From contig NZ_JABUYL010000011.1 in assembly GCF_014897315.1 (NCBI RefSeq), forward strand, positions 62,001 through 126,000: a DNA stretch of 64,000 bases, in the 5' to 3' direction. The translations under genes were made by a program, and so were the position numbers. This document shows positions 34,010 through 43,986 of this stretch, piece by piece. Numbering within the stretch: the stretch's first letter is position 1; the number at the start of each line of letters is the position of its first letter. The notes beneath the pieces were generated by a model that worked only from the letters and a program-made list of their open reading frames with translations, was not told the DNA's origin and ran no database searches. Source of the DNA: Proteus sp. FME41. GTDB lineage: Bacteria > Pseudomonadota > Gammaproteobacteria > Enterobacterales > Enterobacteriaceae.

Positions 34010-34747
34010 ATGAATTTAAGAAATATTGCTGTAGCGCTGTTTTTTGTTGCAGGAACAGCAAATGCATTACCAAGCTTTGATTGTGCGGTAATGCCAAAAG
34101 ACGATTTACGCATTACTCCTGAGTTTGTCGAAGTCGCAGGAGCAAATGGCTTAATGGTGATTTATCCTGACGGCACATTACTTCAAAATGAAAAAAGTGC
34201 CACGTTGACGCCACAACAACAAGCGTTAGCAAAAAAATATCAGGCCACAGTAAGGCAAGATGTTCCTTGGTTAAGAACTGAGACGGGTGTTAAATTACAA
34301 GATTCTCGTAAGGTGTTGGATAAAGTGGTGATTGAAGCCTTTGGTAAAGAGAGCAATATTCTTAATAGATTAAGTCGATTAGAAAAAGATCTTAATCAAC
34401 AAATGGATAAAGTTGTGACTGTAGAGCCAAATAATATCACCTTTCATTCTCAAGCGATTAAGCAAGTTGAAATTAAAGGGCGTGAAATTATTGAAAACAG
34501 CCTTGGGGGCATGTTGCAAGACAGTATTAATGAATTAGGTAAAAAACAGCTATTAGCGGCCGCGGGTGGTGATAGCAAAAAAGCATTAGGTGGATTATTA
34601 GGTAGCTTAGATGGTTTCCAGAAAATCATAGATCAAGAATGGAAACAGCAAGAAGCTAATTTTTCTCAATTTGGTCAGCAAGTTTGTGGGAAAATTAGCC
34701 AAATGGAAAACCAACGTATCGAACTTATTAATTCATTAAAAAAATAA
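34010..34747 (+). CDS. yggN: YggN, DUF2884 periplasmic protein
   Basis: A 245-residue exported protein. It has a signal peptide (1-19, ANA) and the DUF2884 core: DCAVMPKDDLRITPEFVEV, NGLMVIYPDGTL, and LGGMLQDSINELGKKQLLAAAGGD. The C-terminus is helical and rich in Gln/Lys. The E. coli neighbourhood (trmB-yggL-yggN) is preserved. Function unknown. Start ATG after GGAG. Confidence 0.92.
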   Translation: MNLRNIAVALFFVAGTANALPSFDCAVMPKDDLRITPEFVEVAGANGLMVIYPDGTLLQNEKSATLTPQQQALAKKYQATVRQDVPWLRTETGVKLQDSRKVLDKVVIEAFGKESNILNRLSRLEKDLNQQMDKVVTVEPNNITFHSQAIKQVEIKGREIIENSLGGMLQDSINELGKKQLLAAAGGDSKKALGGLLGSLDGFQKIIDQEWKQQEANFSQFGQQVCGKISQMENQRIELINSLKK

Positions 34748-34831
34748 TTCATTAAAAATTAATAGATAATGACGTTATTCCCCTTGTAGTTAATAAGCTT
34801 TATAAATTGTTAACTCACAATAATTGAAAAT

Positions 34832-34850
34832 AATAATGAAAATCATTCTT
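34832..34850. promoter_or_regulatory. Fur box upstream of the siderophore-binding protein gene
   Basis: The 19-base site AATAATGAAAATCATTCTT matches the Fur consensus at 15 of 19 positions with the inverted ATAATGA/TCATT core, 73 bases before the start. It predicts iron-repressed expression. Confidence 0.75.
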
Positions 34851-34883
34851 GTTCAATTGACTTGTGAGGTGAGCTGTTTAGAA

Positions 34884-34916
34884 TGCCCTGTTTGAGTATT
34901 CCACTTAAACAGGGCA
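34884..34916 (+). promoter_or_regulatory. Hairpin hiding the ribosome binding site of the siderophore-binding protein gene
   Basis: A 10-bp perfect stem (TGCCCTGTTT/AAACAGGGCA) has an 13-base loop. Its right arm contains AGGG (34911-34914), the only Shine-Dalgarno, eight bases before ATG 34923. No T tract follows, so it is not a terminator and could act as translational control. Confidence 0.5.
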
Positions 34917-34922
34917 AAATTA

Positions 34923-35873
34923 ATGAAGAAGATCCTTCCTTTAGTTATCGCATCTATCCTTTCTGTAACAAGTTTCTCTGCGTTAAGCAAAACACCAATT
35001 GAATATCAACCTAACCAAGTCATTAGTCAGCAGAATGACAATATGGTGATTAAACACCTGTTGGGTGAAACGTCAGTCACTAAGAACCCTTCAAAAGTGG
35101 TTCTATTTGATTTCGGTTTATATGATTCTTTAGTTCAATTAGGGTTAGCCGATAAAGTGGTGGGATTACCTTTGGGGAATGCACCTGCTTATATTAAAGA
35201 AAGTATCGCAAGTAATGTCGCTAATGTTGGTGGTATGAAAGCGCCTGACTTAGAAAAACTAGCTGAAATTAAACCTGATTTAATCATTATTACGGGGCGC
35301 CAAGGTGCATCTTATGACGCGTTAGCAAAAATTGCACCGACCGTTAATTTAGGTACGAATAGCGCTAATTATCTTGATTCGGTTGAAGCGAATATCAAAT
35401 TAATGGGTGAGTTATTTGATAAACAACAAGCAACTCAGGAACAACTGACAAAGCTAAATAGCATGATTGAGCAAGCTCAGAAAAAAGCGGCTGAGTCTGA
35501 TAAAAAAGTATTAGTGTTGATGCATAACGCGGGTAATTTAATGCCTAATAATCAAAGTGTTGTTTATGATGTTATTAAGGCGAAAAGGGCTGAGTTACCG
35601 CCGGTTGCGGAAGAAGATAAAGGTAAACGCCGTGTAGTTACATCAGAAATGATCGCAAAAGCTAATCCAGATGTTATTTTAATTGTGGATCGTAGCGAAG
35701 CTATTGGCGCGGGTAAATTAGAAAAAACAGCATTTGAAGATGATGCTATAAAAACAACTTCAGCCTATAAAAATGGGGGGATTGTTTATCTGCAAGCTGA
35801 TCTTTGGTATCTCTCTGGTGGTGGTTTAGATAGCTTAACTAAACAAATTGAAGCAGTAGAGAGTGCACTTTAA
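34923..35873 (+). CDS. Periplasmic siderophore-binding protein (CeuE/FatB-like)
   Basis: A 316-residue class III substrate-binding protein with a signal peptide (about 1-22, SALS). The mature part has TSVTKNPSKVVLFDFGLYDSL, LGLADKVVGLP, DLEKLAEIKPDLIIITGR, ANPDVILIVDRSEAIG and a C-terminal tryptophan/tyrosine-bearing strand. The family (CeuE, YclQ, FatB) binds ferric catecholate or enterobactin fragments for ABC import. It is monocistronic here: the permease/ATPase genes are not adjacent. Controlled by the Fur box and possibly the leader hairpin. Confidence 0.9.
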   Translation: MKKILPLVIASILSVTSFSALSKTPIEYQPNQVISQQNDNMVIKHLLGETSVTKNPSKVVLFDFGLYDSLVQLGLADKVVGLPLGNAPAYIKESIASNVANVGGMKAPDLEKLAEIKPDLIIITGRQGASYDALAKIAPTVNLGTNSANYLDSVEANIKLMGELFDKQQATQEQLTKLNSMIEQAQKKAAESDKKVLVLMHNAGNLMPNNQSVVYDVIKAKRAELPPVAEEDKGKRRVVTSEMIAKANPDVILIVDRSEAIGAGKLEKTAFEDDAIKTTSAYKNGGIVYLQADLWYLSGGGLDSLTKQIEAVESAL

Positions 35874-35929
35874 GTAATAGATTAACTCTTAAGACTTTTG
35901 TGATGTTTTAAGGCTTATGATAAAAAGAA

Positions 35930-35990
35930 ATGCCCAACTGTGAATGTGAACTGGGGTAAGTTCATGAATAACAGTTGGGCATATTTTTAA
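35930..35990. terminator. Large bidirectional terminator after the siderophore-binding protein gene
   Basis: An outer 12-bp perfect stem (ATGCCCAACTGT/ACAGTTGGGCAT) encloses an inner 6-bp stem (TGAACT/AGTTCA). ATTTTT follows on the plus strand and TTCTTTTT on the minus strand, ending the convergent hemW unit too. Confidence 0.85.
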
Positions 35991-36014
35991 GTTAGCTATT
36001 TAAAATTAGTCATA

Positions 36015-37145
36015 TTAAAGAAATAACTCAAGCAATGAATTGAGGAACAGCTTGCCATGAGGTGTAATTTGCCAGTGAGTGTTTGATTCACTGATATAAC
36101 CTAAGGCCAAAGCTTCATCTATTTGATGGCGAATAACTTCTTCAGAAAGCCCAGTGTAATCGCTAAAATCTTGTCTTGGGAATGCTTCTAATAGACGAAA
36201 ACGGTTCATAAAAAATTCAAATGGACGGTCATCATTATCAACAAAATTTTGCTGGTGGAGATAACGACCTTCCATAAAACCTTTAGGATGCTTGGTTTTT
36301 ACTGTTCGCATTATGCGACCATCTTCAAAGCTTATTTTTCCATGTGCACCACAACCGATACCTAAATAATCCCCGAAACGCCAATAATTTAAGTTGTGCT
36401 CACATTGAAAGCCCGGTTTACAATATGCTGATGTTTCATATTGTTGATAACCTGCAGCAGTCAGTAATTTATCGCCTTCTGAGAAAATATCCCACAGCAT
36501 ATCGTCATCAGGTAATTTGGGCGGACGAGAGCCAAATTGTGTATTGGGTTCAATGGTTAATTGATACCAAGACAAATGCGGTGGGGATAACTCTATTGCT
36601 TGCTGTAAATCTGAAAGTGCTTGAGATAATGATTGGTCTGGTAATCCATGCATTAAATCTAAATTAAAGCTACGTAAGCCTAATTCTTTGGCTAAACGAG
36701 CAGCATTTTTAGCTTCATCAGCATCATGAATACGCCCTAAGCGGATCAGTTTATCGTTACCAAAACTTTGCACACCGATAGAGATACGATTTACGCCAGC
36801 ACGTTGGAATCCAGCAAAGCGTTCAGCTTCTACCGTTCCTGGGTTCGCTTCCATGGTAATTTCTGCATTCGGGCTAACCGCTAAGCGTTCTTTAACACCA
36901 TAGAGTAAATCAGCCATTGACTCAGCACTTAATAAGCTAGGTGTACCGCCCCCAATAAATAGGGTTTGGACTTCACGAGAGCCAACGTGAATAAGGTCAT
37001 CATCTAAGTCATTGAGTAAATGTTGCACATATTCTTGATGCGGTACTTCACCCTTTAGAGTGTGTGAGTTGAAATCACAATAAGGGCATTTTTGTACACA
37101 CCAAGGAATATGAATATATAAACTTAATGGGGGCAACTTAAGCAT
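36015..37145 (-). CDS. hemW: Heme chaperone HemW (radical SAM)
   Basis: A 376-residue HemN-like radical SAM protein. The N-terminus is [24 protein letters not shown] (CxxxCxxC cluster motif), then [10 protein letters not shown] and EANPGT. It lacks the extra HemN oxidase features and acts in heme delivery. Start at ATG 37145 overlaps the rdgB stop by 8 bases, matching the E. coli N-terminus (VKLPPLSLY). Confidence 0.95.
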   Translation of the reverse strand: MLKLPPLSLYIHIPWCVQKCPYCDFNSHTLKGEVPHQEYVQHLLNDLDDDLIHVGSREVQTLFIGGGTPSLLSAESMADLLYGVKERLAVSPNAEITMEANPGTVEAERFAGFQRAGVNRISIGVQSFGNDKLIRLGRIHDADEAKNAARLAKELGLRSFNLDLMHGLPDQSLSQALSDLQQAIELSPPHLSWYQLTIEPNTQFGSRPPKLPDDDMLWDIFSEGDKLLTAAGYQQYETSAYCKPGFQCEHNLNYWRFGDYLGIGCGAHGKISFEDGRIMRTVKTKHPKGFMEGRYLHQQNFVDNDDRPFEFFMNRFRLLEAFPRQDFSDYTGLSEEVIRHQIDEALALGYISESNTHWQITPHGKLFLNSLLELFL

Positions 37146-37731
37146 TCTTAAGGGCATCCAACATTAATTTAAGTGCTTTACCACGATGAGAATACTGATT
37201 TTTTTGTTCTTTAGTTAATTGCGCCGCAGTGCAATTTAATTCAGGAACAAAGAAGATAGGATCATAACCAAATCCACCTTCACCCTGCATTTCAGTGCTT
37301 AATATACCTTCCCAAATACCGTGGAAAATCAGCGGAGTCGGATCGTTTTCATGGCGCAGATAAACCAGTACACAGTTAAATTGTGCTTGGCGTTTTTCTG
37401 CAGGAACATCTTTCATTGCATTAAGCAATTTATCCAGATTTTGTTGATCATTAGCGTCAATACCGGCATAACGCGCTGAATAAATACCCGGCTCACCACC
37501 TAAAGCATCAACTGAAATACCAGAATCATCAGCAATAGCAGGAAGACCGGTCACTTTTGCAGCATAACGCGCTTTAATCAGCGCGTTTTCAACAAAGGTT
37601 AAACCCGTTTCTTCAACAGAATCAACACCAAGCTCTGTTTGAGCGATAATATGTAAACCAAAATCAGAAAGCAGTGATGCTAATTCTTTGACTTTACCCG
37701 GATTTCCTGTTGCGAGAACCACTTTTTGCAT
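37138..37731 (-). CDS. rdgB: dITP/XTP pyrophosphatase
   Basis: A 197-residue Ham1/RdgB NTPase. Signatures are [52 protein letters not shown] and SHRGKAL. It removes non-canonical purine nucleotides. It lies between yggT and hemW as in E. coli, with an 11-base gap from yggT. Confidence 0.96.
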   Translation of the reverse strand: MQKVVLATGNPGKVKELASLLSDFGLHIIAQTELGVDSVEETGLTFVENALIKARYAAKVTGLPAIADDSGISVDALGGEPGIYSARYAGIDANDQQNLDKLLNAMKDVPAEKRQAQFNCVLVYLRHENDPTPLIFHGIWEGILSTEMQGEGGFGYDPIFFVPELNCTAAQLTKEQKNQYSHRGKALKLMLDALKNA

Positions 37732-37742
37732 GCTATTTATCC

Positions 37743-38300
37743 TTAGTAAAGAGTGACGCTAAGTAGCCACTGTAAAACATCTACACGTAGATAATTCAGA
37801 GCATACAGAACAAGGATAACAATCATTGCAGAGAAATCTAAACCACCCATCGCAGGAATAACACGGCGAATAGGCGACATTAAAGGTTCTGTTAATTGAA
37901 ATAAAAGATGATCAATAGGGTTACGGCCTTGGCTTACCCAGCTAAGAATAGCGCGGATAATAATCAACCAAAAAATTATTTTACCCGCAGCTGTTAATAG
38001 CTCAATAAGAGCAAACGGAAACATGAGCGAGAAAGGAATTGATGTGCCTGATAGGTAAGATGGAATAATAATACCTAATAAAACTAAGATATAGGCCAGT
38101 AAAACGGATGCTGTATCAATAGAGCCGATAGAAGGAATAAAGCTTCTTAATGGGCGAATGATAGGCTGTGTGATTTTGACAATAAATTGTGAAAAAGGAT
38201 TATAAAAATCAGCTCTGACACATTGCATCCAAACACGTAATAGGAGCACTGATGTGTAGAGTTGAAGAAGAGTCAGAATGACGAAATTTAAAAAATTCAT
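37743..38300 (-). CDS. yggT: YggT-family inner-membrane protein
   Basis: A 185-residue protein made of two similar YggT repeats with four hydrophobic segments. Each repeat has the family pattern: [32 protein letters not shown], and [32 protein letters not shown]. Role unknown, possibly membrane integrity or osmotic stress. Its place in the yggS-proC-yggT-rdgB-hemW series is conserved. Confidence 0.94.
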   Translation of the reverse strand: MNFLNFVILTLLQLYTSVLLLRVWMQCVRADFYNPFSQFIVKITQPIIRPLRSFIPSIGSIDTASVLLAYILVLLGIIIPSYLSGTSIPFSLMFPFALIELLTAAGKIIFWLIIIRAILSWVSQGRNPIDHLLFQLTEPLMSPIRRVIPAMGGLDFSAMIVILVLYALNYLRVDVLQWLLSVTLY

Positions 38301-38318
38301 TAGTTGGCCCTGATGAAA

Positions 38319-39137
38319 TTAAAATTGTTTTTCCATTTCTTGCGCACGTTTAATCGCAGCTTGCATAGCAGAAGCGACATTTTCAGGTAATCTACCTTCA
38401 TAAAACTGCATTAATGCAGCCGCTGTCGTTCCACCTTTTGATGTTACCTGTTCACGCAGTGTTGAGAAAGGTAATGTATGTTGTTTTTCAGCTAAGGCGG
38501 TAGAGCCACTAGCCGCTTGTTGCACGATGGCTCTTGCCACTTCAGGTGAAAAACCTAAACGTTCAGCTTCTTGCTGCATTGATTCCATAAACAAGAAGAA
38601 ATAAGCAGGCGCACTACCCGCCACGGCGATAATATCATTGATAGCCGATTCTTGCTCTACCCAAACCGTCGTCCCTACACTTTTCATGAGGTTGTCTGCA
38701 AACTGTTTATCTTGGGATGAAATCGAATTGTGTGCAAACATACCACTTAAGCCTTTACCAACAAGTGCTGGGGTATTTGGCATAATACGAATAAGCTGTA
38801 ATTGAGTCGTAAAATAGTCATTATAACGCGCAGCAGGAATGCCCGCAGCGATAGTGAGGACTAACTTTTTACTCATATCGATATTTTGTAAGGGCTTACA
38901 AACTGCTTCCATCATTTGAGGCTTTACCGCTAACACAATAACGTCAGCGTCTTGAATCGCGTTAATATTGTCATCTGTGCTATGAATATGGAACTCTTTT
39001 TCTAAAGGTTCACGGCGAATGGAGGAAGGTGAGCTGACGGTTATTTGATGTGCTGGATATCCACCTTGAACCAATCCAGCAATAATGGCTTGAGCCATAT
39101 TTCCAGCGCCAATAAAAGCAATGTTACGATGTTCCAT
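38319..39137 (-). CDS. proC: Pyrroline-5-carboxylate reductase
   Basis: A 272-residue ProC, the last step of proline synthesis. NAD(P)-binding IAFIGAGNMAQAIIAGL at the N-terminus, LAVKPQMMEAV, RIMPNTPALVGKG, and the C-terminal signature QVTSKGGTTAAAL. It follows yggS by 15 bases. Confidence 0.96.
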   Translation of the reverse strand: MEHRNIAFIGAGNMAQAIIAGLVQGGYPAHQITVSSPSSIRREPLEKEFHIHSTDDNINAIQDADVIVLAVKPQMMEAVCKPLQNIDMSKKLVLTIAAGIPAARYNDYFTTQLQLIRIMPNTPALVGKGLSGMFAHNSISSQDKQFADNLMKSVGTTVWVEQESAINDIIAVAGSAPAYFFLFMESMQQEAERLGFSPEVARAIVQQAASGSTALAEKQHTLPFSTLREQVTSKGGTTAAALMQFYEGRLPENVASAMQAAIKRAQEMEKQF

Positions 39138-39152
39138 ATAAACCTCTATTTT

Positions 39153-39851
39153 TTACTTAGCCGCGTAATCTCTTGCGCCAAAAATTGCTGTTCCAATACG
39201 AACAAGTGTTGAGCCACAAGCAATAGCGGCTTCCATATCACTGGACATTCCCATAGATAATGTATCTATATTGGGATATTGAGATTGTAATTGCTTAAAG
39301 GCGAGATGCATTTTTTCTAGTATTTCAACTTGCTTATCATAATGACTTTCAGGTGCAGGAATAGCCATTAATCCGCGTAATTTAATGCCTGAAAGAATAG
39401 AAATTTGTGCCGCCAGCCCATCAAGTTCAGTCAGATTAATACCTGATTTACTGTTTTCATCACTGATATTGATTTGAATTAATACATTTAAAGGCGGCAT
39501 TTTATCAGGGCGTTGATCACTTAATCTTTGGGCGATTTTTAGTCTATCTATGGTGTGGCACCAATCAAAATGTTCAGCAACAAGACGTGTTTTGTTTGAC
39601 TGTAAAGGGCCAATAAAGTGCCAAACCAACGAGCTGTTATCAGAAAAGTAATTAATTTTATCGATACCTTCCTGAACGTAGTTTTCACCAAATTCAGTTT
39701 GCCCGCACGCGATTGCTTTTTCGATGTCACTCGCAGGTTTTGTTTTACTCACTGCAAGTAATGTTATTTCTTCTGAAGAACGGCCGCATTTTTGCGCCGC
39801 TATGTCAATGTGGGACCTGACATTGACGAGATTCTGTTTAATAGTATTCAT
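39153..39851 (-). CDS. yggS: Pyridoxal-phosphate homeostasis protein YggS
   Basis: A 232-residue PLPBP/YggS. PLP-lysine in LLAVSKTKPASDI, FGENYVQEG, WHFIGPLQSNKTR, and the C-terminal LSMGMSSDMEAAIACGSTLVRIGTAIFG. It buffers PLP and amino-acid pools. First gene of the minus-strand series, 21 bases from the divergent yggR start, so both promoters overlap coding sequence. Confidence 0.96.
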   Translation of the reverse strand: MNTIKQNLVNVRSHIDIAAQKCGRSSEEITLLAVSKTKPASDIEKAIACGQTEFGENYVQEGIDKINYFSDNSSLVWHFIGPLQSNKTRLVAEHFDWCHTIDRLKIAQRLSDQRPDKMPPLNVLIQINISDENSKSGINLTELDGLAAQISILSGIKLRGLMAIPAPESHYDKQVEILEKMHLAFKQLQSQYPNIDTLSMGMSSDMEAAIACGSTLVRIGTAIFGARDYAAK

Positions 39852-39872
39852 GGCAACTCAGGAGATAATAAG

Positions 39873-40898
39873 ATGAAAATGGAAAATTTAATTGCATATA
39901 GTGTAAAGCATAAAGCCTCTGATCTGCACCTTTGTTGTGGTGATGTACCACGATTACGGATCAATGGTGTACTTTATCAACAAAATCAATGTAAACCTAT
40001 CACTTCTGATATTCTCTTAGCGTGGATACACCCTTTTTTAAGTGAAGACCAAAAGCATATTTTTGAGGATGAAGGACAAATTGATACAGCACTCACTTTA
40101 TCAAATGGACAACGGCTTCGCGTTAATTTATTTCGTCAACAAAAGGGGGTTTCTGCAGTATTAAGAATAATTGAAACACAAATACCTTCCTTGGATAAAC
40201 TTCGAGTACCTGAATCTATCGCAATGCTATTAGAACGCCATTCTCACGGACTTATTTTAGTAACAGGCGCTACAGGGAGTGGAAAATCATCGACTTTAGC
40301 GGCAATGATTAATTATTTAAATCAATACCAACGCCAACATATTTTAACATTAGAAGATCCGATTGAATTTATACATATTAATAAGCAAAGTCTCATTCAA
40401 CAGCGAGAAATAGGACATGATGTTAAGAATATAGCAAGTGCATTAAAGAGTGCTTTACGTCAAGATCCGGATGTTATTATGCTAGGTGAATTGAGAGATG
40501 CACAAAGTATTAAATTAGCATTAACGGCGGCAGAAACAGGGCATTTAGTCATCGCAACATTGCATACTCAAGGCGCAATACAAACACTTGAACGTGTCAC
40601 TAACGTATTTTCAGGTAATGAGCGGCAATGGATATCATCACAATTGGCATGCAGTTTAAGAGCGATAATTTCACAAGAATTAGTACCGTCAACAGAAGGA
40701 GGAAGAGTTGCGCTATTTGAAATAATGCAAGTCACACAGGGTATTTCGCACCTTATTAGAGAAGGTAAATATCATCAAGTGTTGACGCTTATGCAAACAG
40801 GCAGTGAATATGGTATGCAGACCTTCATGCTAAGTCGTCAGCAACGTCAACATGAAGGATTAATCAAAGATACGCTGTCCAATGATAGCGTAAAATAA
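39873..40898 (+). CDS. yggR: PilT-like retraction ATPase (YggR)
   Basis: A 341-residue type IV pilus-type ATPase. KHKASDLHLCCGDVPRLR at the N-terminus, Walker A TGATGSGKSSTLAAMI, Asp box LTLEDPIEF, Walker B DPDVIMLGELRDAQSI, and His box HLVIATLHTQGA. It corresponds to E. coli YggR. ATG 39873 follows GGAG by eight bases; upstream in-frame starts overlap yggS and are rejected. No pilin assembly genes are near, so its role is unclear. Confidence 0.9.
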   Translation: MKMENLIAYSVKHKASDLHLCCGDVPRLRINGVLYQQNQCKPITSDILLAWIHPFLSEDQKHIFEDEGQIDTALTLSNGQRLRVNLFRQQKGVSAVLRIIETQIPSLDKLRVPESIAMLLERHSHGLILVTGATGSGKSSTLAAMINYLNQYQRQHILTLEDPIEFIHINKQSLIQQREIGHDVKNIASALKSALRQDPDVIMLGELRDAQSIKLALTAAETGHLVIATLHTQGAIQTLERVTNVFSGNERQWISSQLACSLRAIISQELVPSTEGGRVALFEIMQVTQGISHLIREGKYHQVLTLMQTGSEYGMQTFMLSRQQRQHEGLIKDTLSNDSVK

Positions 40899-40910
40899 AC
40901 ACTTATTGGT

Positions 40911-41330
40911 TTAACGTTGTTGTTCAAACCAACTTTCAAGAATAATAACGGCAGATGTTGCATCCACACTGCCTTTATCTAATGAACGATAGCCACCACG
41001 TTCAAAAAGGTGAGAACGCGCTTCAACGGTACTAAGACGTTCATCATGCAAAGCAATTTGTACACCAAACCGACCATGTAGGCGATTAGCAAATTTTTTT
41101 GCTTGTGTTGTGACTAATTGTTCCGTGCCATCCATATTAAGCGGTAGGCCGACAACAACTAAATCCGGTTGCCACTCTTTTATGATTTTTTCAATTTGAG
41201 TCCAATCAGGAATGCCATCTTTAGCTTTAAATGAAGCTAAAGGTCTAGCTGTTTCTGTGACTTCTTGACCAATAGCAGCACCAATACTTTTAGTGCCAAA
41301 ATCAAAGCCCATTACTGTTCTGTTTGACAT
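40911..41330 (-). CDS. ruvX: Putative pre-16S rRNA nuclease / Holliday junction resolvase RuvX
   Basis: A 139-residue RNase-H-fold YqgF protein. [16 protein letters not shown] near the N-terminus, [22 protein letters not shown] and the Asp in [13 protein letters not shown]. Start overlaps the yqgE stop by one base (TAATG). Confidence 0.96.
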   Translation of the reverse strand: MSNRTVMGFDFGTKSIGAAIGQEVTETARPLASFKAKDGIPDWTQIEKIIKEWQPDLVVVGLPLNMDGTEQLVTTQAKKFANRLHGRFGVQIALHDERLSTVEARSHLFERGGYRSLDKGSVDATSAVIILESWFEQQR

Positions 41331-41893
41331 TATGCGTGACCCGCTATAGGTGAAATAGTGTGGATATTAATTCCAATTAATTCAGCTGCCTTATGCCACC
41401 GTTCAGCAATAGGGGTATCAAAAATAATTTGAGGCGATGCTTCAACTGTAAGCCAACTATTTTCTAAAATCTCTTTTTCTAATTGGCCTTGTTCCCAACT
41501 GGAATAACCTAAAGAGATTAATGTTTTTTCTGGTTGCCGAGTTGTACCTAAGGTTTCTAACACATCTTTAGATGTGGTGATCATGGTGCTATCACTAATT
41601 TTGATGCTAGAACTAAAGCCTGAAACAGGGGTATGTAAGATAAAACCATGCTCTTCTGCAACTGGGCCGCCTGACATCACAGGCTTTTGTAAGCTAATCG
41701 TTTCGTCTCTGTCCGTTGAAAAAATTTCCAGTTGGTCTAATACACCTTCTACAGAGATGTCTTCGATAGGTTTATTAATAATTAAGCCCATCGCACCGTT
41801 TTCATTATGTTCGCAAACATAGACGACCGAACGCTCAAATAACGGATCGCTTAATGAAGGCATAGCAATAAGAAAATGGTTAAGTAAATTCAT
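41330..41893 (-). CDS. yqgE: YqgE/AlgH family protein
   Basis: A 187-residue UPF0301 protein. Signature [37 protein letters not shown] at the N-terminus, [18 protein letters not shown], and [18 protein letters not shown]. In the conserved gshB-yqgE-ruvX order; function unknown. Confidence 0.96.
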   Translation of the reverse strand: MNLLNHFLIAMPSLSDPLFERSVVYVCEHNENGAMGLIINKPIEDISVEGVLDQLEIFSTDRDETISLQKPVMSGGPVAEEHGFILHTPVSGFSSSIKISDSTMITTSKDVLETLGTTRQPEKTLISLGYSSWEQGQLEKEILENSWLTVEASPQIIFDTPIAERWHKAAELIGINIHTISPIAGHA

Positions 41894-41929
41894 AATAGTA
41901 ATACTGTTCCCTGATCATTTTTAGTAAAA

Positions 41930-41999
41930 AACCTAGCCCTTTTATACATTGTCTTTCTTAATGTATACCGCTTATTTATTCATATGTGGGGGCTAGGTT
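41930..41999. repeat. Nested inverted repeats between gshB and yqgE
   Basis: An outer 10-bp perfect repeat (AACCTAGCCC/GGGCTAGGTT) encloses an inner 8-bp one (TATACATT/AATGTATA). Not followed by a T tract on the minus strand. It may be a mRNA-stabilising structure or an attenuator in the operon. Confidence 0.5.
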
Positions 42000-42002
42000 C
42001 AT

Positions 42003-42037
42003 ACTTTTAAACCCTTTTAATTTCAGCGTTTAAAAGT
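42003..42037. repeat. gshB: Hairpin abutting the gshB stop codon
   Basis: A 10-bp perfect inverted repeat (ACTTTTAAAC/GTTTAAAAGT) with a 15-base loop reaches the last base of the gshB stop codon, directly before the nested repeats. Confidence 0.45.
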
Positions 42038-42993
42038 TAATTTTTTTTGTTTAAACGGACTTCAATAGCATCCATTAACATGCCTGTAACAGAGACGTCA
42101 GGATAAGCTGCTTCAATCTCACGGGCACAAGTTGGGCTAGTGACGTTAATTTCAGTTAAGCGGTCGCCAATAACATCTAAGCCAACAAAAATAAGGCCTT
42201 TTTGTTTGAGAATTGGCGCGACTTGACGTGCAATTGCCCAATCACTCTCTGTTAGTGGACGCGCTTCACCACGGCCACCCGCAGCTAAATTACCCCGAGT
42301 TTCCCCTTTTGCTGGGATACGTGCTAAGCAATAAGGAACAGGTTCGCCATCGACTACTAGGATCCGTTTATCACCATCGACAATTTCAGGTAAGAAATTT
42401 TGCGCCATACAGAAACGGTGACCATGGTCTGTTAATGTCTCAATAATCACGCCCACGTTAGGATCGTCTTTTTTTAAGCGGAAAATAGACGCACCACCCA
42501 TACCGTCTAATGGCTTAAAAATAACATCGCCATGTTTTTCATGAAAAGCGCGTAAATGCTTAGCTTCACGAGTTACTAAAGTATCGGGTGTTAATGTCGG
42601 GAACCATGCGGTAAAGAGCTTTTCATTACAGTCACGTAGGCTTTGTGGCTTGTTGACAATTAATGTTCCCATATCTTCGGCGCGTTCTAGAATATAGGTT
42701 GCGTAGATAAATTCAGTATCAAAAGGCGGATCTTTACGCATTAAAATCGTATCAAGAGAGCCTAAAGCAATATCTTGCTCTTGACCAAACTCGAACCATT
42801 TTTCTGGATTTTCTTCTACGCTGAGTAAACGAGTACGAGCACGTGCTTCACCTTGATGTAGGTAAAGATCGTTCATCTCCATATAATGAATTTCCCAGCC
42901 ACGACGTTGCGCTTCTAATAGCATGGCAAAGCTGGTGTCTTTTTTGATTTTGATGGAGGAAATAGGATCCATCACAATACCTAATTTAATCAT
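42037..42993 (-). CDS. gshB: Glutathione synthetase
   Basis: A 318-residue ATP-grasp enzyme that joins gamma-glutamylcysteine and glycine. IKLGIVMDPISSIKIKKDTSFAMLLEAQ at the start, MRKDPPFDTEFIYATY, GDVIFKPLDGMGGASIF, NLAAGGRGEARPLT and INVTSPTCAREIEA. Order rsmE-gshB-yqgE-ruvX as in E. coli, 10 bases after rsmE. Confidence 0.97.
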   Translation of the reverse strand: MIKLGIVMDPISSIKIKKDTSFAMLLEAQRRGWEIHYMEMNDLYLHQGEARARTRLLSVEENPEKWFEFGQEQDIALGSLDTILMRKDPPFDTEFIYATYILERAEDMGTLIVNKPQSLRDCNEKLFTAWFPTLTPDTLVTREAKHLRAFHEKHGDVIFKPLDGMGGASIFRLKKDDPNVGVIIETLTDHGHRFCMAQNFLPEIVDGDKRILVVDGEPVPYCLARIPAKGETRGNLAAGGRGEARPLTESDWAIARQVAPILKQKGLIFVGLDVIGDRLTEINVTSPTCAREIEAAYPDVSVTGMLMDAIEVRLNKKN

Positions 42994-43003
42994 TACTTCT
43001 CCT

Positions 43004-43735
43004 TTATCCCAGATCGCCGAACCGAACCTGCAAAGCGGTGATTGCGGTGAGTGCTGTTGTTTCAGTTCTTAATACACGAGGACCTAATAAAATATCAGTA
43101 AAATGGTGTTCTGCTGTCATGGCGATTTCTTCAGGAGAAAGCCCCCCCTCAGGGCCAATCAACAAGCGCACTTTTTTAACAGGTAAGGGTAAGGTATTAA
43201 TACTTTGGTTTGCTCTCGGATGTAAATTAAGCTTTAAGCTATCATCATTTTGAGCACACCATTCATCTAATGACATCACTGGCATTAATTGTGGAAGGAT
43301 ATTTCTACCACATTGTTCACATGCTGAAATAATAATTTTTTGCCATTGCTGATGTTTTTTCTCTAAACGGCTTGGGTCAAGTTTAACACCACAGCGTTCG
43401 GAGATCAGTGGAGTAATCGTGTTTACACCTAACTCAACGGATTTTTGAATAGTAAACTCCATTTTCTCGCCGCGTGAAAGTACTTGCCCTAAATGGAGGT
43501 CGAGAGGGGATTCTTTATCATCAATAATGCCTTCATTAATTTGCACAATGACGGATTTTTTTGTGCTTTCAATGATTTCTGCATCAAACACTTGATTAGA
43601 ACCATCAAATAGAGCCAATTTTTGCCCTGTAGACATTCTTAATACACGCCCAACATGATTAGATGCTTCATCATCTAATGCGGTTTGAGAGCCTGTGGTG
43701 AGCAGTTCTGGATGATAAATGCGAGGAATACGCAT
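43004..43735 (-). CDS. rsmE: 16S rRNA (uracil-1498-N3)-methyltransferase
   Basis: A 243-residue SPOUT methyltransferase. [21 protein letters not shown], the SAM knot region [14 protein letters not shown] and [16 protein letters not shown]. Ahead of gshB; AAGGG precedes the start. Confidence 0.96.
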   Translation of the reverse strand: MRIPRIYHPELLTTGSQTALDDEASNHVGRVLRMSTGQKLALFDGSNQVFDAEIIESTKKSVIVQINEGIIDDKESPLDLHLGQVLSRGEKMEFTIQKSVELGVNTITPLISERCGVKLDPSRLEKKHQQWQKIIISACEQCGRNILPQLMPVMSLDEWCAQNDDSLKLNLHPRANQSINTLPLPVKKVRLLIGPEGGLSPEEIAMTAEHHFTDILLGPRVLRTETTALTAITALQVRFGDLG

Positions 43736-43986
43736 AACGTGAAACCCTTACGTTAAAGATGGTTAACCGTGATAAATAAAATATGTGATATGCATCATAC
43801 GCATGACATTATGGCATGCAAGTTATCACTTTGCTTTTGCTGTGATTATAGCGCGAATTTTCTTGCGTGTTTTGTCGCAAAATTTCATGTTTTCAGTGTA
43901 ATTGTAAGGGAAACGCTCGGCATGAAAATTATTCTCTTATACAGTCAATAAACTAGGATAACGATGTATTTAAGGAGTCTATATTT

